Of a DNA stretch of 64,000 nt, positions 15,676 through 26,486 are shown piece after piece. The stretch covers positions 868,001 through 932,000 of the forward strand of contig CP073042.1 in assembly GCA_018114805.1 (NCBI GenBank). Reading direction: 5' to 3'. A program made the position numbers and the translations under genes. The notes under the pieces were generated by a model. That model did not search any database. It was given only the letters and a program-made list of their open reading frames with translations, and was not told the DNA's origin. The first letter of the stretch is position 1. Each line of letters starts with the position of its first letter. The stretch comes from Candidatus Streptomyces philanthi (GTDB lineage Bacteria > Actinomycetota > Actinomycetes > Streptomycetales > Streptomycetaceae).

Positions 15676-18468
15676 TCACAAGCACCGTTCCGACGAAGGT
15701 GGGAAGTAAGGGCCGGCGGTCGCTCCTAGGGGTAGCGACCACGCCTTGCGGATACTGTCGATCAGTGATCGAGCGCTGTAGGGCGATATGCCGAGTTCCT
15801 GGCGCGCGTCGGCTAATCGCTCCAGGTCACCATCCGGCCCGTGTTCAGCAGCCAGTTGAGTGCGGCGTTCGAGGCCTTCGGTGCTGAAGATGTCGAGCAG
15901 GGTAAGCGAGAAGTAGGCGTATGCAGATGCCTCATCGACGAGCTGGAGGGCTTCCACGGTGAGTTCTTCGTCTGCGGCGGCGCTGGACTGATTGCCGACA
16001 GTTGCTGTGCCCGGCCGGCCATCGGGAGTGTAGAAGGCGAACCCTTCCAGGGCATGCAGCATCTCACGCTCTGTGCAGGCGCAGGGGTCGCGTAGATAAG
16101 TGCCCAAGGTACGGAATGAGGCCAGGATTTCGCTGGTATTCCGGGTCCACTGCTGCTTGCTGAGCAAGGTTCTGAAGCCTGCGAAGGTCTCTGCCAGCTC
16201 TTCGAGAACAAGGTGGCGGGAGAGCTCGGTCAGCTCGTGGGACTGTGTCTTGTCCTGGATTTCACGGATCTGCAATCCGTAGCGCAGCAGGTCACGCAGG
16301 ATGCCTCCGGACAGGGTGTGGGCGAGCGTGACGTACGGGCCTTTAAGTGTCTCGGAGCGCTCGGCAAGGATGGCTCGTGACTCGGTGAGGGTGCTGGGCT
16401 GGACGTGGATGATGTCGTCCAGAGAGCTGTCCGTGACATCCCGGTGCGGCAAGCCACGGCGGACGAATGCAGCTCCGACATCTTCAGCGACTGAGATCAG
16501 GTAGTAGACATAGGGCACACCCAGGATGGCCTTAATCTCGCCGAGGAAGGCGAGGGCCTGGGTGTCCGTGCCGAGGCGGTCTACCTCGTCGATGGCGATG
16601 ACGACGGTCTTGCCCTGCATAACCTTCTTCTCGAAGGCGATGCGCTTGAGCAAGTTGCGGAATTCCTATACCAGTTCGGGGTAGTTCGGAGGGAGTGTGG
16701 ACACCGACGCGGTGTGGGTGCTGCCCAGGCTCAGGACCTGCGCGGAACCGGTGATGATCCCGTTCGTGGACTGCTGGATGGTCTGGAGACGGAAGAGGTA
16801 GTTGCGGCACTTGGTTACGAGTGCCGGTTCCTCAGGCCGCGGCTTCCAGCCGCCTGCCTTTGCCAGCAAGAGCCCTGTAATGATGCCCGCGAGCCGCAGC
16901 GGGTTCTCGGAGTCCGAGAGAAGGCTGTGGGTTTGCGGGTTCTTCGCCAGGTACCACAGGAGACACAGCCCGGCGACCGCGGTCAGGGGACGGAACACTT
17001 TCTCCAGCGAGATCTCCCGCATGCCCAAGGGAAGCTCAACATCCGAGTCGCGAGCCAGGCGCAAAATCCACCACACAAGGGTCAGCCCCACGACGTGGAG
17101 CCCCGTTCTGGTGAGCACGTCTGGCTGTGCGTGATAGAGGTCCAGGACCTGCTGGCGGATCTGGCCGTCCCAAAGTACGGTTCCGGCGGATGACAAGGCC
17201 AGGAGGAGCCCGAGAGGTCTGCTGCCATACGTCCACAGGCGCCCCACCCGACGTTGCAACCAGGCGGCATCCCGCGCCTTCCACCAGGCGATCCCGACGG
17301 CGGTAACCGTCAAGCTCGCGACGACTGCGTGGCCCTGCCAGATCTCGATCGAACCATCGCGGATCCGGTCCGTGTAGACACGGACAAAGTCGGTGATCGA
17401 CGTGGCGTACTGGCCATACAGGGAGCGCACAGAGGCAGACAGGCCCAGCACCAGCAAGGCGGCTGCGGGCACCACATACAGGCTCCACCGTCCCAACCGC
17501 TTGGCCTGTGCCTTCACTCCCCGCAGCAGCCTGCGTGCCGGAGATAGCCGCGTGAACTCAGGTACGTCATAGCGCCCGTCGCGTAGATACTTCTCGCAAA
17601 GCTGCCCCGACAGGGACAGTAGGAAGTCATGCGGGGCATAGGCAGCCGGCGCCTGGACGAGCAAGCCGAATCCGGCATTCTCGACGGACTGCTCCAGCAG
17701 CGTGGTCTTGCCCGCGCCCCTCGGTCCGCAGACCGCAATGCTACCATCCTGAATGTGTGAGAGTTTGCGCTCCAGCTGCCGCCGGGACCCGTTCTCGATG
17801 ACAAAGAGCGCTTCCCGCGGCGCGCGCAACCCCCATTCAAAGCGATCCGGGATGAACAGGGAATCGGGGTCGTCGCCGAGCATATGACGGACAAGGTCAG
17901 CTACGACCGGCTCTGTGCCATCACGCTGCAGCGTCTCTCCCCATTCAGCGGCCCGCATTCCGACGACGATGCGCTGCATCAGCCAGGAGAAGCCCAGCTC
18001 GCCGGCAACCAGGCAAGGGATTAGGTTGGACCACATCTGCGAGCCACGCCTGAACAACATGACGGTTGCGGCGAGGACAAGAGCCGTGAGCAGGGCAAGC
18101 GGCCCTCCGAAGATGAGCAAGAGGAGGGCTCCGAGAGCAATCAGGAAGCAGACGCAGCCCCAGTTCCAGTGCGTCTCTCCTGCTACTCGGTCACGCTTGC
18201 CCTGGATCTCATGCAGCTTCACTACCGCCTCGTCCAGGGCAGGCGATGGACAAGGGAGGGTCGCATAGCGGCGGTATGTCACTGTTCTCATCCGCTGTCT
18301 GACGGCGTCGCGGTCTACGCCGTCCCGCTTTCCGAACAGTCGTGCCGTGTCCGAGTCGGCAAGCGCAGCCTCCACACACCGAAGGTAGATCTCGGACTTG
18401 TCACCCCCACTCCGGAAGTCCTCAGCCCTCGCTCTCCAGACCTCCACCCACGCCTCTAATCGGAGCAT
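15676..18468 (-). pseudogene. Membrane KAP-type P-loop NTPase, interrupted by an in-frame TAG
   Basis: Reads from ATG 18468 (MLRLEAWVEVWRARAEDFRSGGDKSEIYLRCVEAAL) for 600 residues to TAG 16666–16668, then continues in the same frame (EFRNLLKRIAFEKKVMQGKTVVIAIDEVDRLG…) for 325 more. Walker A (VCGPRGAGKTTLLEQS) lies before the stop and Walker B (VVIAIDEVDRL) after it, so neither half alone is a complete NTPase. Hydrophobic segments at about residues 110–170 and four or more between 330 and 520 lie inside the NTPase, the inserted-membrane-helix layout of KAP P-loop proteins. Some KAP proteins act in phage defence or exclusion. CAG to TAG would explain the stop. Confidence 0.75.
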
Positions 18469-19700
18469 CCGCTCGCCTTCTCCCGAGTGCAGAACCTGCG
18501 GATGCTAACGCCCGGACCGGCTCGACATGAAAGGTTCCCTCGAAGGTGGCGCGGTTTCTACGGGACGGGCAGGCGCTCCCCGACTCGTGGCCGAGGCATG
18601 CTTGAATCACGGGCAGCGGGACCTTGCCGGCGATCAGCCACGACGCATGGGTATGGCGCAGGTTGTGGATCCGTGGACGCTTGGTCAGACCGGCGGCGTT
18701 GGCCGCGTCCAAGGCCGGCTTCCAGCGGCGGGCGTGAAAGACGCCTGAGTGCCAGGCGCCGCCTTCTGGAGCCGTGAAGATCAGATCGGACGGGTCCTTG
18801 CCCGTGATGAGCCGTTGGAACAACGTCACCTGGTCGGGGGTGAGCACGAGCGTCCTGCGCGACTTCTTAGTCTTGGGCGCCCCTAGGAAAGTCCCGCCGC
18901 CCTCGCCCCGCCTCTTCCAGGCGCGCTGGACGCGCAGTGTCGGCCTCTTGGAGAGCAGAGTGAGGTCCCTGCGCTGAAGCGCTGTCACCTCACCCCACCG
19001 GAGGCCGGTGCTCACCAGGACGTCCACGATGTCGACCGCATCGGCCCGTAATGTGCTTCCGCAGGACGGCGAACTCCTCAGGTTCGAGGAACACCTCGTC
19101 ATCCTCGGTGTCGTCCCCCTTGGGCAGCTTGGTGTGCGCGCACGGGTTCGAGTCACGCAGTGCCGGATCGGCGTCAACGGCCGACTGGAGAATGCCGAAG
19201 AGCAACCCGTGCAGGTTGGCGATCGTCTTCCGCGCGTAGGCACGACGTTTGGTCCCCGGCGGGTGGAGCGGGCCTGGCGTGCCGTCCTTGAGGTCCAGGA
19301 TCCACTGGCTGACGTGATCGCGGGTGATCTTGGGTCCCCGGCTGGAGACCGAAAGCTCTCCGAACCACGGGATCATGTGGCGATCGATGAACCGGGGGTA
19401 GTTGATTCGCGTGTGGTCCGATATGTCAGTCAGCAGCGCCACATGAGCATGGGCGTACACCCGGAACATTTCCGGGTCCGGCACAGTGTCCTCGTCCGGC
19501 TCGACAAATCCGACCCCCTTGACCCAACCCGGCGGCCATTGCTGTCCGTGACCGTTGACGAGGTCGCGGAAACGTTTCGCCACATCCTCGTCATCGAAGG
19601 TCTCCCGCTGAGTCTTGCCCGTTCGGGAGCCGCCGACTCGCCACATCACGGTGTAGGAGGGTTCGCCGCCAAGGCGCTCGTTGGTCCTGATGTAAGCCAT
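18422..19700 (-). pseudogene. int: Tyrosine integrase, frame changed and C-terminus lost
   Basis: Starts at ATG 19700 (MAYIRTNERLGGEPSYTVMWRVGGSRTGKTQRETFDDEDVAKRF). A SAM-like core-binding domain (YPRFIDRHMIPWFGEL…ITRDHVSQWI) and the start of the catalytic domain follow. Near 19045 the sense moves to a second frame (DAVDIVDVLVSTGLRWGEVTAL…, catalytic Arg), then PRIHNLRHTHASWL (HxxR) and QACLGHES. After GHES the normal tail with the catalytic tyrosine is absent, replaced by unrelated sequence running 47 bases into the NTPase gene. The integrase should be inactive. It begins 112 bases from the 3' end of a tRNA gene, the usual setting for site-specific integration. Confidence 0.85.
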
Positions 19701-19811
19701 ACGAAAGGAGCCTACGGGGGGTCGGTGCAGCGTTCTCGCGGCTGTCACGGCGGGGCAACAACATCGCGGCCGCGTTTGCACAGGTCAGATCGTTTCTGCG
19801 CCAATGGCGCT

Positions 19812-19888
19812 TGGTGGGGCGGGTGGGACTCGAACCCACGACCGACGGATTATGAGTCCGCTGCTCTAACCGGCTGAGCTACCGCCCC
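19812..19888 (-). tRNA. tRNA with CAT anticodon (Met or Ile2)
   Basis: Full cloverleaf on the reverse strand: acceptor GGGGCGG/CCGCCCC, D-loop AGCTCAGCCGGTTAGAGC, anticodon loop CTCATAA, T-arm GTGGGTTCGAGTCCCAC, and encoded CCA. CAT reads as elongator Met, or as Ile if the C is lysidinylated; the sequence alone does not decide. Its 3' end faces the integrase gene, so it is the probable attachment site of the element. Confidence 0.9.
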
Positions 19889-20052
19889 GTAACGGCGCGT
19901 CGCGCACAACTGTGCGCGTCGTCTGCCGCAGCATAGCCGCTCATACGATGTGCTGCCCCTGAGGGTCCGCATCGTGCATTGATGAGGACTGTGGGGCACC
20001 GGCGAGCGGTTCCCGGGTCGGAGAAAACCGTACCGGGGCGTGAAACGGGCAT

Positions 20053-20074
20053 GAAAAAAGCCCCTTGCGGGGCT
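20053..20074 (-). terminator. Intrinsic terminator of tRNA-Asn unit
   Basis: On the reverse strand AGCCCC, GCAA loop, GGGGCT, then TTTTTT. It ends leftward transcription of the two tRNA-Asn genes. Confidence 0.85.
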
Positions 20075-20084
20075 CTTCCTTCAG

Positions 20085-20157
20085 CTCCCCCGACTGGACT
20101 CGAACCAGTAACCCTCCGGTTAACAGCCGAATGCTCTGCCAATTGAGCTACAGGGGA
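20085..20157 (-). tRNA. tRNA-Asn (GTT), copy 1
   Basis: 73-base cloverleaf on the reverse strand: acceptor TCCCCTG/CGGGGGA, anticodon loop CTGTTAA, T-arm CTGGTTCGAGTCCAG. Identical to copy 2 except in the anticodon stem and variable region. Confidence 0.92.
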
Positions 20158-20162
20158 CCGAG

Positions 20163-20235
20163 CTCCCCCGACTGGACTCGAACCAGTAACATGCCGGTTA
20201 ACAGCCGGCTGCTCTGCCAATTGAGCTACAGGGGA
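20163..20235 (-). tRNA. tRNA-Asn (GTT), copy 2
   Basis: 73 bases, five bases from copy 1. The anticodon stem is GCCGG/CCGGC instead of TTCGG/CCGGA. The differences are compensatory, so both fold properly. Confidence 0.92.
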
Positions 20236-20472
20236 TTGCTCCGTGTGGCCTCGATTGCGCTCCCCTCCGGCTTCCCGGGAGGCGCGCGCTCGCTGCGACA
20301 GATACATTAGCGCAAGCAGGGGGGTGCTTCGCCAATCGGTTCCCCCTGGATGATCAGGGAGTGATCGGAGGATGATCACCAGCCCCTGCGGGTAGGCGGG
20401 CAGCACAACCCAGCGAGGCTGATGTGTTCCGCTCGCTCAAGCGGCAGCAGAGAAGCCAGGAAAGGTGGAGTG

Positions 20473-20756
20473 ATGCTCTACCGGCTGACGTTCATCACCG
20501 GAGTCGCCGTCGGCTACCTGCTCGGCGCACGGGCCGGGCGCGAACGGTTACGAGCAGTTGCGCAAGAACGCGCAGCGGGTCTCCCAGAACCCGGCGGTCC
20601 GCAATACGGCCGAGGCCGCCGCGCACAGCGGGCGCGAGGCGGCCGGCAAGGCGTTCGACGTGGTGAGCGCGAGGTTCGGCGACCGGCTCCCCGACTCGGT
20701 GTCGGCACGCGTCCAGCTCCCTGCGCGAGCAGCGCAACGGCGCGGGGGACGACTAG
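20473..20756 (+). pseudogene. YtxH-like small membrane-anchored protein, two frame changes
   Basis: From ATG 20473: MLYRLTFITGVAVGYLLGARAGRER, a single membrane segment with the GYxxGARAGRERY opening of actinobacterial YtxH-like proteins. One extra base at about 20547 (GGTTACG) and another at about 20712 move the sense between frames: YEQLRKNAQRVSQNPAVRNTAEAAAHSGREAAGKAFDVVSARFGDRLPDSVSARV, then SSLREQRNGAGDD. The joined protein is about 94 residues. A strong hairpin follows at 20797. Function unknown. Confidence 0.7.
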
Positions 20757-20796
20757 GGCACGAGCAACACCTAGGGCGCCACTCGTGTCGGCGTAG

Positions 20797-20832
20797 CGCG
20801 GGCCCGGGGATCGAGAATCCCCCGGGCCCGCG
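20797..20832. terminator. Strong GC-rich hairpin
   Basis: CGCGGGCCCGGGGAT … ATCCCCCGGGCCCGCG, about 15-bp stem and short loop, 40 bases past the YtxH-like gene. Confidence 0.8.
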
Positions 20833-21076
20833 GCGTGCTCGGGCCACGCCCGGGCACGCCGCCCCTCACGGGCGGCTCCCGTAGGCCCGCCCTCGCGGTG
20901 GCCTTCCCGCCCGCTGCCCGGCGGGCACCTGTCCGGCATCCGTGCGGCGGGGAGCCAGGTCCGTGCGCGGCGGTGGGCGATCCGGCCAGGTCAGGGCGGC
21001 GCGCGGGGTGGTGCGTGGGCGCGCGGGGGCGACTGTGACGTGGTGGGTGGTGGGCGATGAGGCATTATCGGGGCCC

Positions 21077-22519
21077 ATGGGGATAGTCGCCGGGTTGGAC
21101 AGTTCGTCGGAGAGCACGCGCGTCGTCGTCTGCGACACGGACACGGGCGCCGTGCTCAAGCAGGGTTACGCGCTACACCCCGCCACCGGGGTCGATGTGG
21201 ACCCGCAGGCGTGGTTGCTCTCGCTGGGGGAAGCCGCGGACGGTGGGCTCCTGGAGGGCGTGCAGGCCATCGGCGTCTCCGCGCAGCAGAACGGGTTGCT
21301 GGTCCTGGACGCCGGCGGGGTGCTCGTACGGCCCGCGATGCTGGGCAACGACAAGCGTGCGCAGACCACGGCCGCCGACCTGGTGGACGCGCTGGGCGGC
21401 CGGCCGGCCTGGGCCGAGGCGGTCGGTTCCGTGCCGCACGCCGGGCAGGCGGTGGCGAAGCTGCGCTGGCTGGCGCGTGCCGAGCCGGAGGCGGCGCGGC
21501 GGGCGGCCGAGGTGCTCCAGCCGCACGACTGGCTGGTGTGGCAGCTCCTGGGGCGGCCCGGGCGGCGCACGACCGACCGCGGTGCCGCGTCCGGCACCGG
21601 CTACTGGTCGGCCGCGTCGGGCCGGTACCGGCCCGACCTCGCCGAGCTGGCGCTCGGCCATCCCGTCCGGCTGCCGGAGGTCATCGCCCCCGCCGAGCCC
21701 GCCGGGCACACGCCCGAGGGGCTGCTGATCTCGGCCGGCACCGGCGAGACCATGGCCGCGGCCTTCGGGCTCGGCGTCTCCCTGGGCGACGCGGTGGTAT
21801 CGCTCGGCGCCTCGGGCTCGGTGTTCGCCGTGCACCACGAGGCCCTCGCCGACCCGACCGGCACCATCACCTCGTACGCGGACGCCACCGGCATGCACCT
21901 GCCCGTGGTGCACACGCTCAACGCGGTCCGGGCGCTGCGCGGCACCGCCGAGCTGCTTGTCACGGACCTGGAGGGGCTGTCCGAGCTGGCGGTGAAGTCC
22001 ACGCCCGGCTCGCACGGCCTGGTGTTGCTGCCGTACCTGGAGGGCGAACGCACCCCGCACCTGCCACATGCGGCGGGCACGCTGTCGGGGCTGCGCCGGG
22101 AGAGCATGAAGCCCGAGCACCTGGCCCGGGCGTCGTTCGAGGGCATGCTGTGCGGGCTCGCGGACGCGTTGGACGTGTTGCGCGGGCGGGGCGTCGAGGT
22201 GCGGCGGGTGTTCCTGTTGGGGCCCGCGGCCGGGCTGCCGGCGGTGCAGGCCATCGCGCCGTCGCTGCTGGGCGCGCAGATCGTGGTGCCCGAGCCGGCG
22301 GACTACGCGGCCATCGGCGCGGCCCGGCAGGCCACGTGGGCGCTCGGCGTCGCGCACGGCACCCTGGCGCCGCACACGCCGCCGCACTGGCCGGCCGCGG
22401 CGAGCCAGGTCTTCGAGCCGGGTGGCGAGCTGACGGTCGGCCAGTCGGTGCGACAGCAGTTCGGCACGGTGCGCGACCAGATCCACCCGGAGGCGTTCGG
22501 CTGGAACCCGAACGCCTGA
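21077..22519 (+). CDS. xylB: FGGY carbohydrate kinase, xylulokinase-like
   Basis: 480 residues from ATG 21077 (MGIVAGLDSSSESTRVVVCDTDTGAVLKQGYALHP). It should phosphorylate D-xylulose or a related sugar with ATP. N-terminal ATPase-fold domain with DSSSEST in place of the usual DxGTxxT; SAQQNGLLVLD; WLxxxEP; HDWLVWQLLG; a glycine-rich GASGSVFAV segment; and the C-terminal signature (FEGMLCGLADALDVLRGRG, PADYAAIGAARQA). Length is normal and the frame clean. It converges on hrdA, only 63 bases away. The frame is open upstream to 20942 but that part is arginine-rich. Confidence 0.85.
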   Translation: MGIVAGLDSSSESTRVVVCDTDTGAVLKQGYALHPATGVDVDPQAWLLSLGEAADGGLLEGVQAIGVSAQQNGLLVLDAGGVLVRPAMLGNDKRAQTTAADLVDALGGRPAWAEAVGSVPHAGQAVAKLRWLARAEPEAARRAAEVLQPHDWLVWQLLGRPGRRTTDRGAASGTGYWSAASGRYRPDLAELALGHPVRLPEVIAPAEPAGHTPEGLLISAGTGETMAAAFGLGVSLGDAVVSLGASGSVFAVHHEALADPTGTITSYADATGMHLPVVHTLNAVRALRGTAELLVTDLEGLSELAVKSTPGSHGLVLLPYLEGERTPHLPHAAGTLSGLRRESMKPEHLARASFEGMLCGLADALDVLRGRGVEVRRVFLLGPAAGLPAVQAIAPSLLGAQIVVPEPADYAAIGAARQATWALGVAHGTLAPHTPPHWPAAASQVFEPGGELTVGQSVRQQFGTVRDQIHPEAFGWNPNA

Positions 22520-22582
22520 GGCGGGCGCCGGCCCGCTGGAGCGGTGCCGGTGCCGGCTGGCGCGGTGCCGGCGGGGGCGGCG

Positions 22583-23704
22583 TCAGTCCAGGTAGCCGCG
22601 GAGCTGGTCGACGAAGGCGTGGTCGCGGAGCTTGCCCAGGGTCTTGGACTCGATCTGGCGGATGCGCTCGCGGGTGACCCCGAAGATGCGGCCGATCTCC
22701 TCCAGGGTGCGCGGGCGGCCGTCGGTGAGGCCGTAGCGCAGTTGGACGACCTTGCGCTCGCGTTCGCCGAGGGTGGACAGGACCGCCTCCAGGTGCTCGC
22801 GCAGCAGCAGGAAGGCGGCGGACTCCACCGGCGAGGTGGCGTCGCCGTCCTCGATGAGGTCGCCGAGCGCCACGTCGTCCTCCTCGCCGACCGGTGTGTG
22901 CAGCGAGATGGGCTCCTGGGCCAGTCGCCGCACCTCGCTGACGCGCTCCTCCGGCACCCCGAGGTGCTCGGCAACCTCGGCCGCGGTGGGCTCCTGGCCA
23001 TGTTCCTGGAGCATCCGGCACTGCACCCGCACCACCCGGTTGATCAGCTCGACGACGTGCACCGGCACCCGGATGGTGCGGGCCTGGTCGGCCAGTGCGC
23101 GGGACATAGCCTGGCGGATCCACCAGGTCGCGTACGTGGAGAACTTGTAGCCGCGCGCGTAGTCGAACTTCTCCACCGCGCGGATCAGCCCGAGGTTGCC
23201 CTCCTGGACGAGGTCGAGCATGGTCAGGCCGCGCCCCACGTACCGTTTGGCCACCGAGACCACGAGTCGTAGGTTCGCCTCGATCAGGCGGCGCTTGGCC
23301 ATCCGGCCGAGCACCACCAACCGGTGCAGGTCCAGAGCCAGTTGGGTGTCCAGGTCGGCGGCGCCGGCGAGCTTGGCCTCGGCGAACAGGCCGGCCTCCA
23401 CGCGGCGGGCCAGCTCCACCTCCTCGGCGGCCGACAGCAGCGGGATGCGGCCGATCTCGCGCAGGTACTGGCGGAAGAGGTCGGACGAGGGGCCGGTGGC
23501 GTCCGGTCGCCGCGCGGGCGCGACGCCGGCCGGCTCCGGCGCGGAGTCCGCGACGACGGGGTCTGGTGCCAGGGGGTCTGGCGCGACGGAGTCCGGTGCG
23601 ACGGGGTCCGACGCGGTGGGTTCGGTCACGTCCTCCGGGTGGCCGGGCGGCAGGCTCCGCGGCGGCACGACGCTCGCCGCGGCGGTGCGGGTACGGGTCT
23701 GCAC
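22583..23704 (-). CDS. hrdA: Group 2 sigma-70 factor, HrdA-like
   Basis: 373 residues from GTG 23704 ([15 protein letters not shown]), chosen because GGAGG lies 8 bases upstream. A disordered stretch with repeated APDxV segments covers residues 30–60. Then come sigma region 1.2 ([31 protein letters not shown]), region 2 ([62 protein letters not shown]), region 3 ([28 protein letters not shown]) and region 4 ([29 protein letters not shown]). It lacks the long N-terminus of the principal factor HrdB. It sits downstream of dnaG on the same strand with a 239-base gap. Confidence 0.88.
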   Translation of the reverse strand: MQTRTRTAAASVVPPRSLPPGHPEDVTEPTASDPVAPDSVAPDPLAPDPVVADSAPEPAGVAPARRPDATGPSSDLFRQYLREIGRIPLLSAAEEVELARRVEAGLFAEAKLAGAADLDTQLALDLHRLVVLGRMAKRRLIEANLRLVVSVAKRYVGRGLTMLDLVQEGNLGLIRAVEKFDYARGYKFSTYATWWIRQAMSRALADQARTIRVPVHVVELINRVVRVQCRMLQEHGQEPTAAEVAEHLGVPEERVSEVRRLAQEPISLHTPVGEEDDVALGDLIEDGDATSPVESAAFLLLREHLEAVLSTLGERERKVVQLRYGLTDGRPRTLEEIGRIFGVTRERIRQIESKTLGKLRDHAFVDQLRGYLD

Positions 23705-23943
23705 GCGGGCGACCTCCAGGGTGATCGCCGCCGGATCGGGGGCGGCGTTCGGTGGCGGGGCGACTGCGGGCTGACCGTCACCCGTCCCGTACGTTGTGAG
23801 TGGATGTGCGGGGGAATGTGGTCCTTTGCGGCCGGCACCGCCGCGTTCCGAAGGTTCAGGCACCGGTTCCAGTGTGGGGCACGACACACTTCCGCCACGA
23901 GGAGCGTGCGGGCACTTTCTGCGTCCGGTGCGTGACCGGACGG

Positions 23944-25902
23944 CTACAGCGCGGCGGCACCGCGCTCGCGCAGGGACTGCCCGTACTGCTGGAGAACCCA
24001 CAGCTCGTTCTGCACGGCGGCCAGGTGGGCCGGGTCCGCCTGCTGGCCCAGGCGCTGCAGGGTGCCGCGGATCTCGGTGATGCGCTGGTTGACGGCGGCG
24101 AGGCGGACCGCGACGAGATGTACGCCCGCGTACACCTCGTCGGCGTCGCGGCGGGTGTGCAGCGGCTCCACGGTCAGCTCGGTCACCAGGGCGCGCACCG
24201 TGTCGTCGGGCGCGGCCTCGCGCACCCGCGCCACGTAGTCGGCGTCGGCCGTGGAGACCCCGCCGGCCTGCTCGATGACCTCGCGGACCACCGCGTACGG
24301 CGGGGCGGTGAACTCGTCGGCGCCGTACGCGTCGAAGGCCGGGGCCACCAGTTCGGGGCGCTGGAGGGCGAGCTTGAGCAGCTCGCGCTCGACGCGGTGG
24401 GCGGGGCTGCGCAGGTTGAGCGCGGGGCCGCGCAGCCCGGGCGCCGGCGGGGCGCTCCGCTGCCCCGCCGGCCCGGACGGCTCGCCGCGCCCCGACGGAC
24501 CGCCCTGCCCGCCGTCGCGGCCGTACGAGCCGTTGCCCCGGGCGCCGGCGGGGCCGCCGCGCTGGCCGCGCTCGCGGTTCCAGCGAGCGAGTTGGGCGAC
24601 GCGGCGGACCACGAACTGGGTGTCCAGGATGCCCAGCATGCCGGCCAGCGTCACCGCGTACTCGTGCCGGATGGAGCTGTTCTTGATGTTGGCGACGATG
24701 GGCGCCGCGGCTTCGAGCGCCGCGGCCCGGCCCTCGGCGGTGTCCAGGTTGTGCCGGCCGACGACGTGCCGGATGGCGAAGGCGAACAGCGGGGTGCGGC
24801 TGTCCACCAGGCCGGCCACCGCCGCGTCGCCCTGCGCGAGCCGCAGCTCGCATGGGTCCATGCCGCCCGGGGTGATGGCGATCGAGGTCTCGGCCGCGAA
24901 CTTCTGGTCGTCCTCGAAGGCGCGCAGCGCCGCCTTCTGGCCGGCGGCGTCGCCGTCGAAGGTGAAGACGACCTCGGAGCCGGAGTTGTCCATCAGCAGC
25001 CGGCGCAGGATCTTGATGTGCTCGCCGGCGAAGGCGGTGCCGCAGGTGGCGATGGCGGTGGTGACGCCGGCCAGGTGGCAGGCCATGACGTCGGTGTAGC
25101 CCTCGACGACGACCGCCCGGTTGGTCCTGGCGATCTCCTTCTTGGCCAGGTCGATGCCGTAGAGCACCTGGGACTTGCGGTACAGCGGGGTCTCGGGGGT
25201 GTTCAGGTACTTCGGGCCGTTGTCGTCGTCGCGCAGCTTGCGGGCGCCGAAGCCGACGACCTCGCCGGTGATGTCGCGGATGGGCCATATCAGGCGGCCC
25301 CGGAAGCGGTCGATGGGCCCGCGGCGGCCCTCCTGGGCCAGGCCTGAGAGCAGCAGCTCCTTGTCGCTGAAGCCCCGGCCGCGCAGGTAGCGGATCAGGT
25401 GGTCCCAGCCGGCAGGGCTGTAGCCGACGCCGAAGTGCTCGGCGGCGGCCTGGTCGAAGCCGCGCTGGGCGAGGAAGGCGCGGCCGATCTCGGCCTCGGG
25501 GCTGGCGAGCTGTTCGACGTAGAACTGCGCGGCCACCTTGTGCGCCTCGACCAAGCGGGTGCGCTCGCCCTGCTGGCGGCCGGGGGTGTACCCGCCCTGC
25601 TCGTAGCGCAGCGTGATGCCGGCGACGCCGGCGAGGCGCTCGATGGTCTCGGCGAAGGAGAGGTGGTCGATCTTCATGATGAAGTCGACCGTGTCGCCGC
25701 CCTCTTCGCAGCCGAAGCAGTAGAAGAGGCCCTTGCTGGGGCTGACCTGGAAGGAGGGGGACTTCTCGTCATGGAAGGGGCACAGGCCCTTGAGGTTGCC
25801 GCCGCCCCCGTTGCGCAACTGGAGGTACTCGGACACGACGGCGTCGATCGGGACCGCGTCCCGGACCGCCTTCACGTCGTCGTCATTGATCCGTCCTGCC
25901 AC
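23944..25902 (-). CDS. dnaG: DNA primase
   Basis: 652 residues, [30 protein letters not shown]. It makes RNA primers at the replication fork. The N-terminal CHC2 zinc domain ([11 protein letters not shown]…[10 protein letters not shown]) covers residues 40–65. The TOPRIM core shows [11 protein letters not shown] (catalytic Glu) and [11 protein letters not shown] (metal-binding Asp). A glycine/arginine-rich linker (about 460–500) leads to the helicase-interaction domain ending [13 protein letters not shown]…ERGAAAL. Frame clean, length typical for Streptomyces. Confidence 0.97.
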   Translation of the reverse strand: MAGRINDDDVKAVRDAVPIDAVVSEYLQLRNGGGGNLKGLCPFHDEKSPSFQVSPSKGLFYCFGCEEGGDTVDFIMKIDHLSFAETIERLAGVAGITLRYEQGGYTPGRQQGERTRLVEAHKVAAQFYVEQLASPEAEIGRAFLAQRGFDQAAAEHFGVGYSPAGWDHLIRYLRGRGFSDKELLLSGLAQEGRRGPIDRFRGRLIWPIRDITGEVVGFGARKLRDDDNGPKYLNTPETPLYRKSQVLYGIDLAKKEIARTNRAVVVEGYTDVMACHLAGVTTAIATCGTAFAGEHIKILRRLLMDNSGSEVVFTFDGDAAGQKAALRAFEDDQKFAAETSIAITPGGMDPCELRLAQGDAAVAGLVDSRTPLFAFAIRHVVGRHNLDTAEGRAAALEAAAPIVANIKNSSIRHEYAVTLAGMLGILDTQFVVRRVAQLARWNRERGQRGGPAGARGNGSYGRDGGQGGPSGRGEPSGPAGQRSAPPAPGLRGPALNLRSPAHRVERELLKLALQRPELVAPAFDAYGADEFTAPPYAVVREVIEQAGGVSTADADYVARVREAAPDDTVRALVTELTVEPLHTRRDADEVYAGVHLVAVRLAAVNQRITEIRGTLQRLGQQADPAHLAAVQNELWVLQQYGQSLRERGAAAL

Positions 25903-25997
25903 GCGTGAATTCTACGGGTGGCCCCCCGACACTCCCGTCCGCCAAGACCCGGCAGGACCGCCAGGGCCCGGCAGGACCGGCAGGACCACCGGCTCGG

Positions 25998-26477
25998 TCA
26001 CGCGGACTCGATCACGAAGACCAGGTGGGGGCCGATGGCGGGGACGTCGAACTCCTCCCCCACGGCCGCGAAGCCGTGCCGCTCGTAGAAGCCGCGGGCC
26101 GAGGTGCGGCCGTTACACCAGGTCCAGCGGGCGCCACGGACCGCGGCCGCGGCCAGCCCGGCGCGCAGCACGGCCACCCCGTAGCTCCGGCCACGGGCGG
26201 CGGGGGCGCTGGCCATGCCGCGGAACCGGTAGGCGCTCTCGGCGCTCCCCCGCGGCCCGGCCAGGTCGGCCGCGGCCGGCGGCAGCGGGTCGGGGAAGAA
26301 CGTCGCGCAGGCCAGCGGGCGCGCGGCGGCGTCGGCGGGGTAGGCGGCGAGGTGGAAGACACCGGGCGCGTCGTCCTCGGGGAAGGCGGCGCTCGCGCAG
26401 GGCTGCCAGGGGCGGAGCACCGACCAGCGGAGGTCGAGGATCTCCGCCACCGGGACCACGGACGTGACGATCGGCAT
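25998..26477 (-). CDS. GNAT-family N-acetyltransferase
   Basis: 159 residues, MPIVTSVVPVAEILDLRWSVLRPWQPCASAAFPEDD. GNAT fold: FRGMASAPAARGRSYGVAVLRAGLAAAAVRGA (motif A; the usual RGxGxG acetyl-CoA loop is RGRSYG here), WCNGRTSARGFYERHGFAAVGEEFDVPAIGPHLVFV (motif B and the Tyr-bearing end). Ten bases from the oxidoreductase upstream, so probably co-transcribed with it. Substrate unknown. Confidence 0.8.
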   Translation of the reverse strand: MPIVTSVVPVAEILDLRWSVLRPWQPCASAAFPEDDAPGVFHLAAYPADAAARPLACATFFPDPLPPAAADLAGPRGSAESAYRFRGMASAPAARGRSYGVAVLRAGLAAAAVRGARWTWCNGRTSARGFYERHGFAAVGEEFDVPAIGPHLVFVIESA

Positions 26478-26486
26478 ACGGTCACG

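Noticed and set aside
22583..25288. One 901-codon gene joining sigma factor and upstream frame
   Set aside because: The first 500 codons are an out-of-frame reading of dnaG; a GGAGG site and GTG at 23704 define the sigma factor start.
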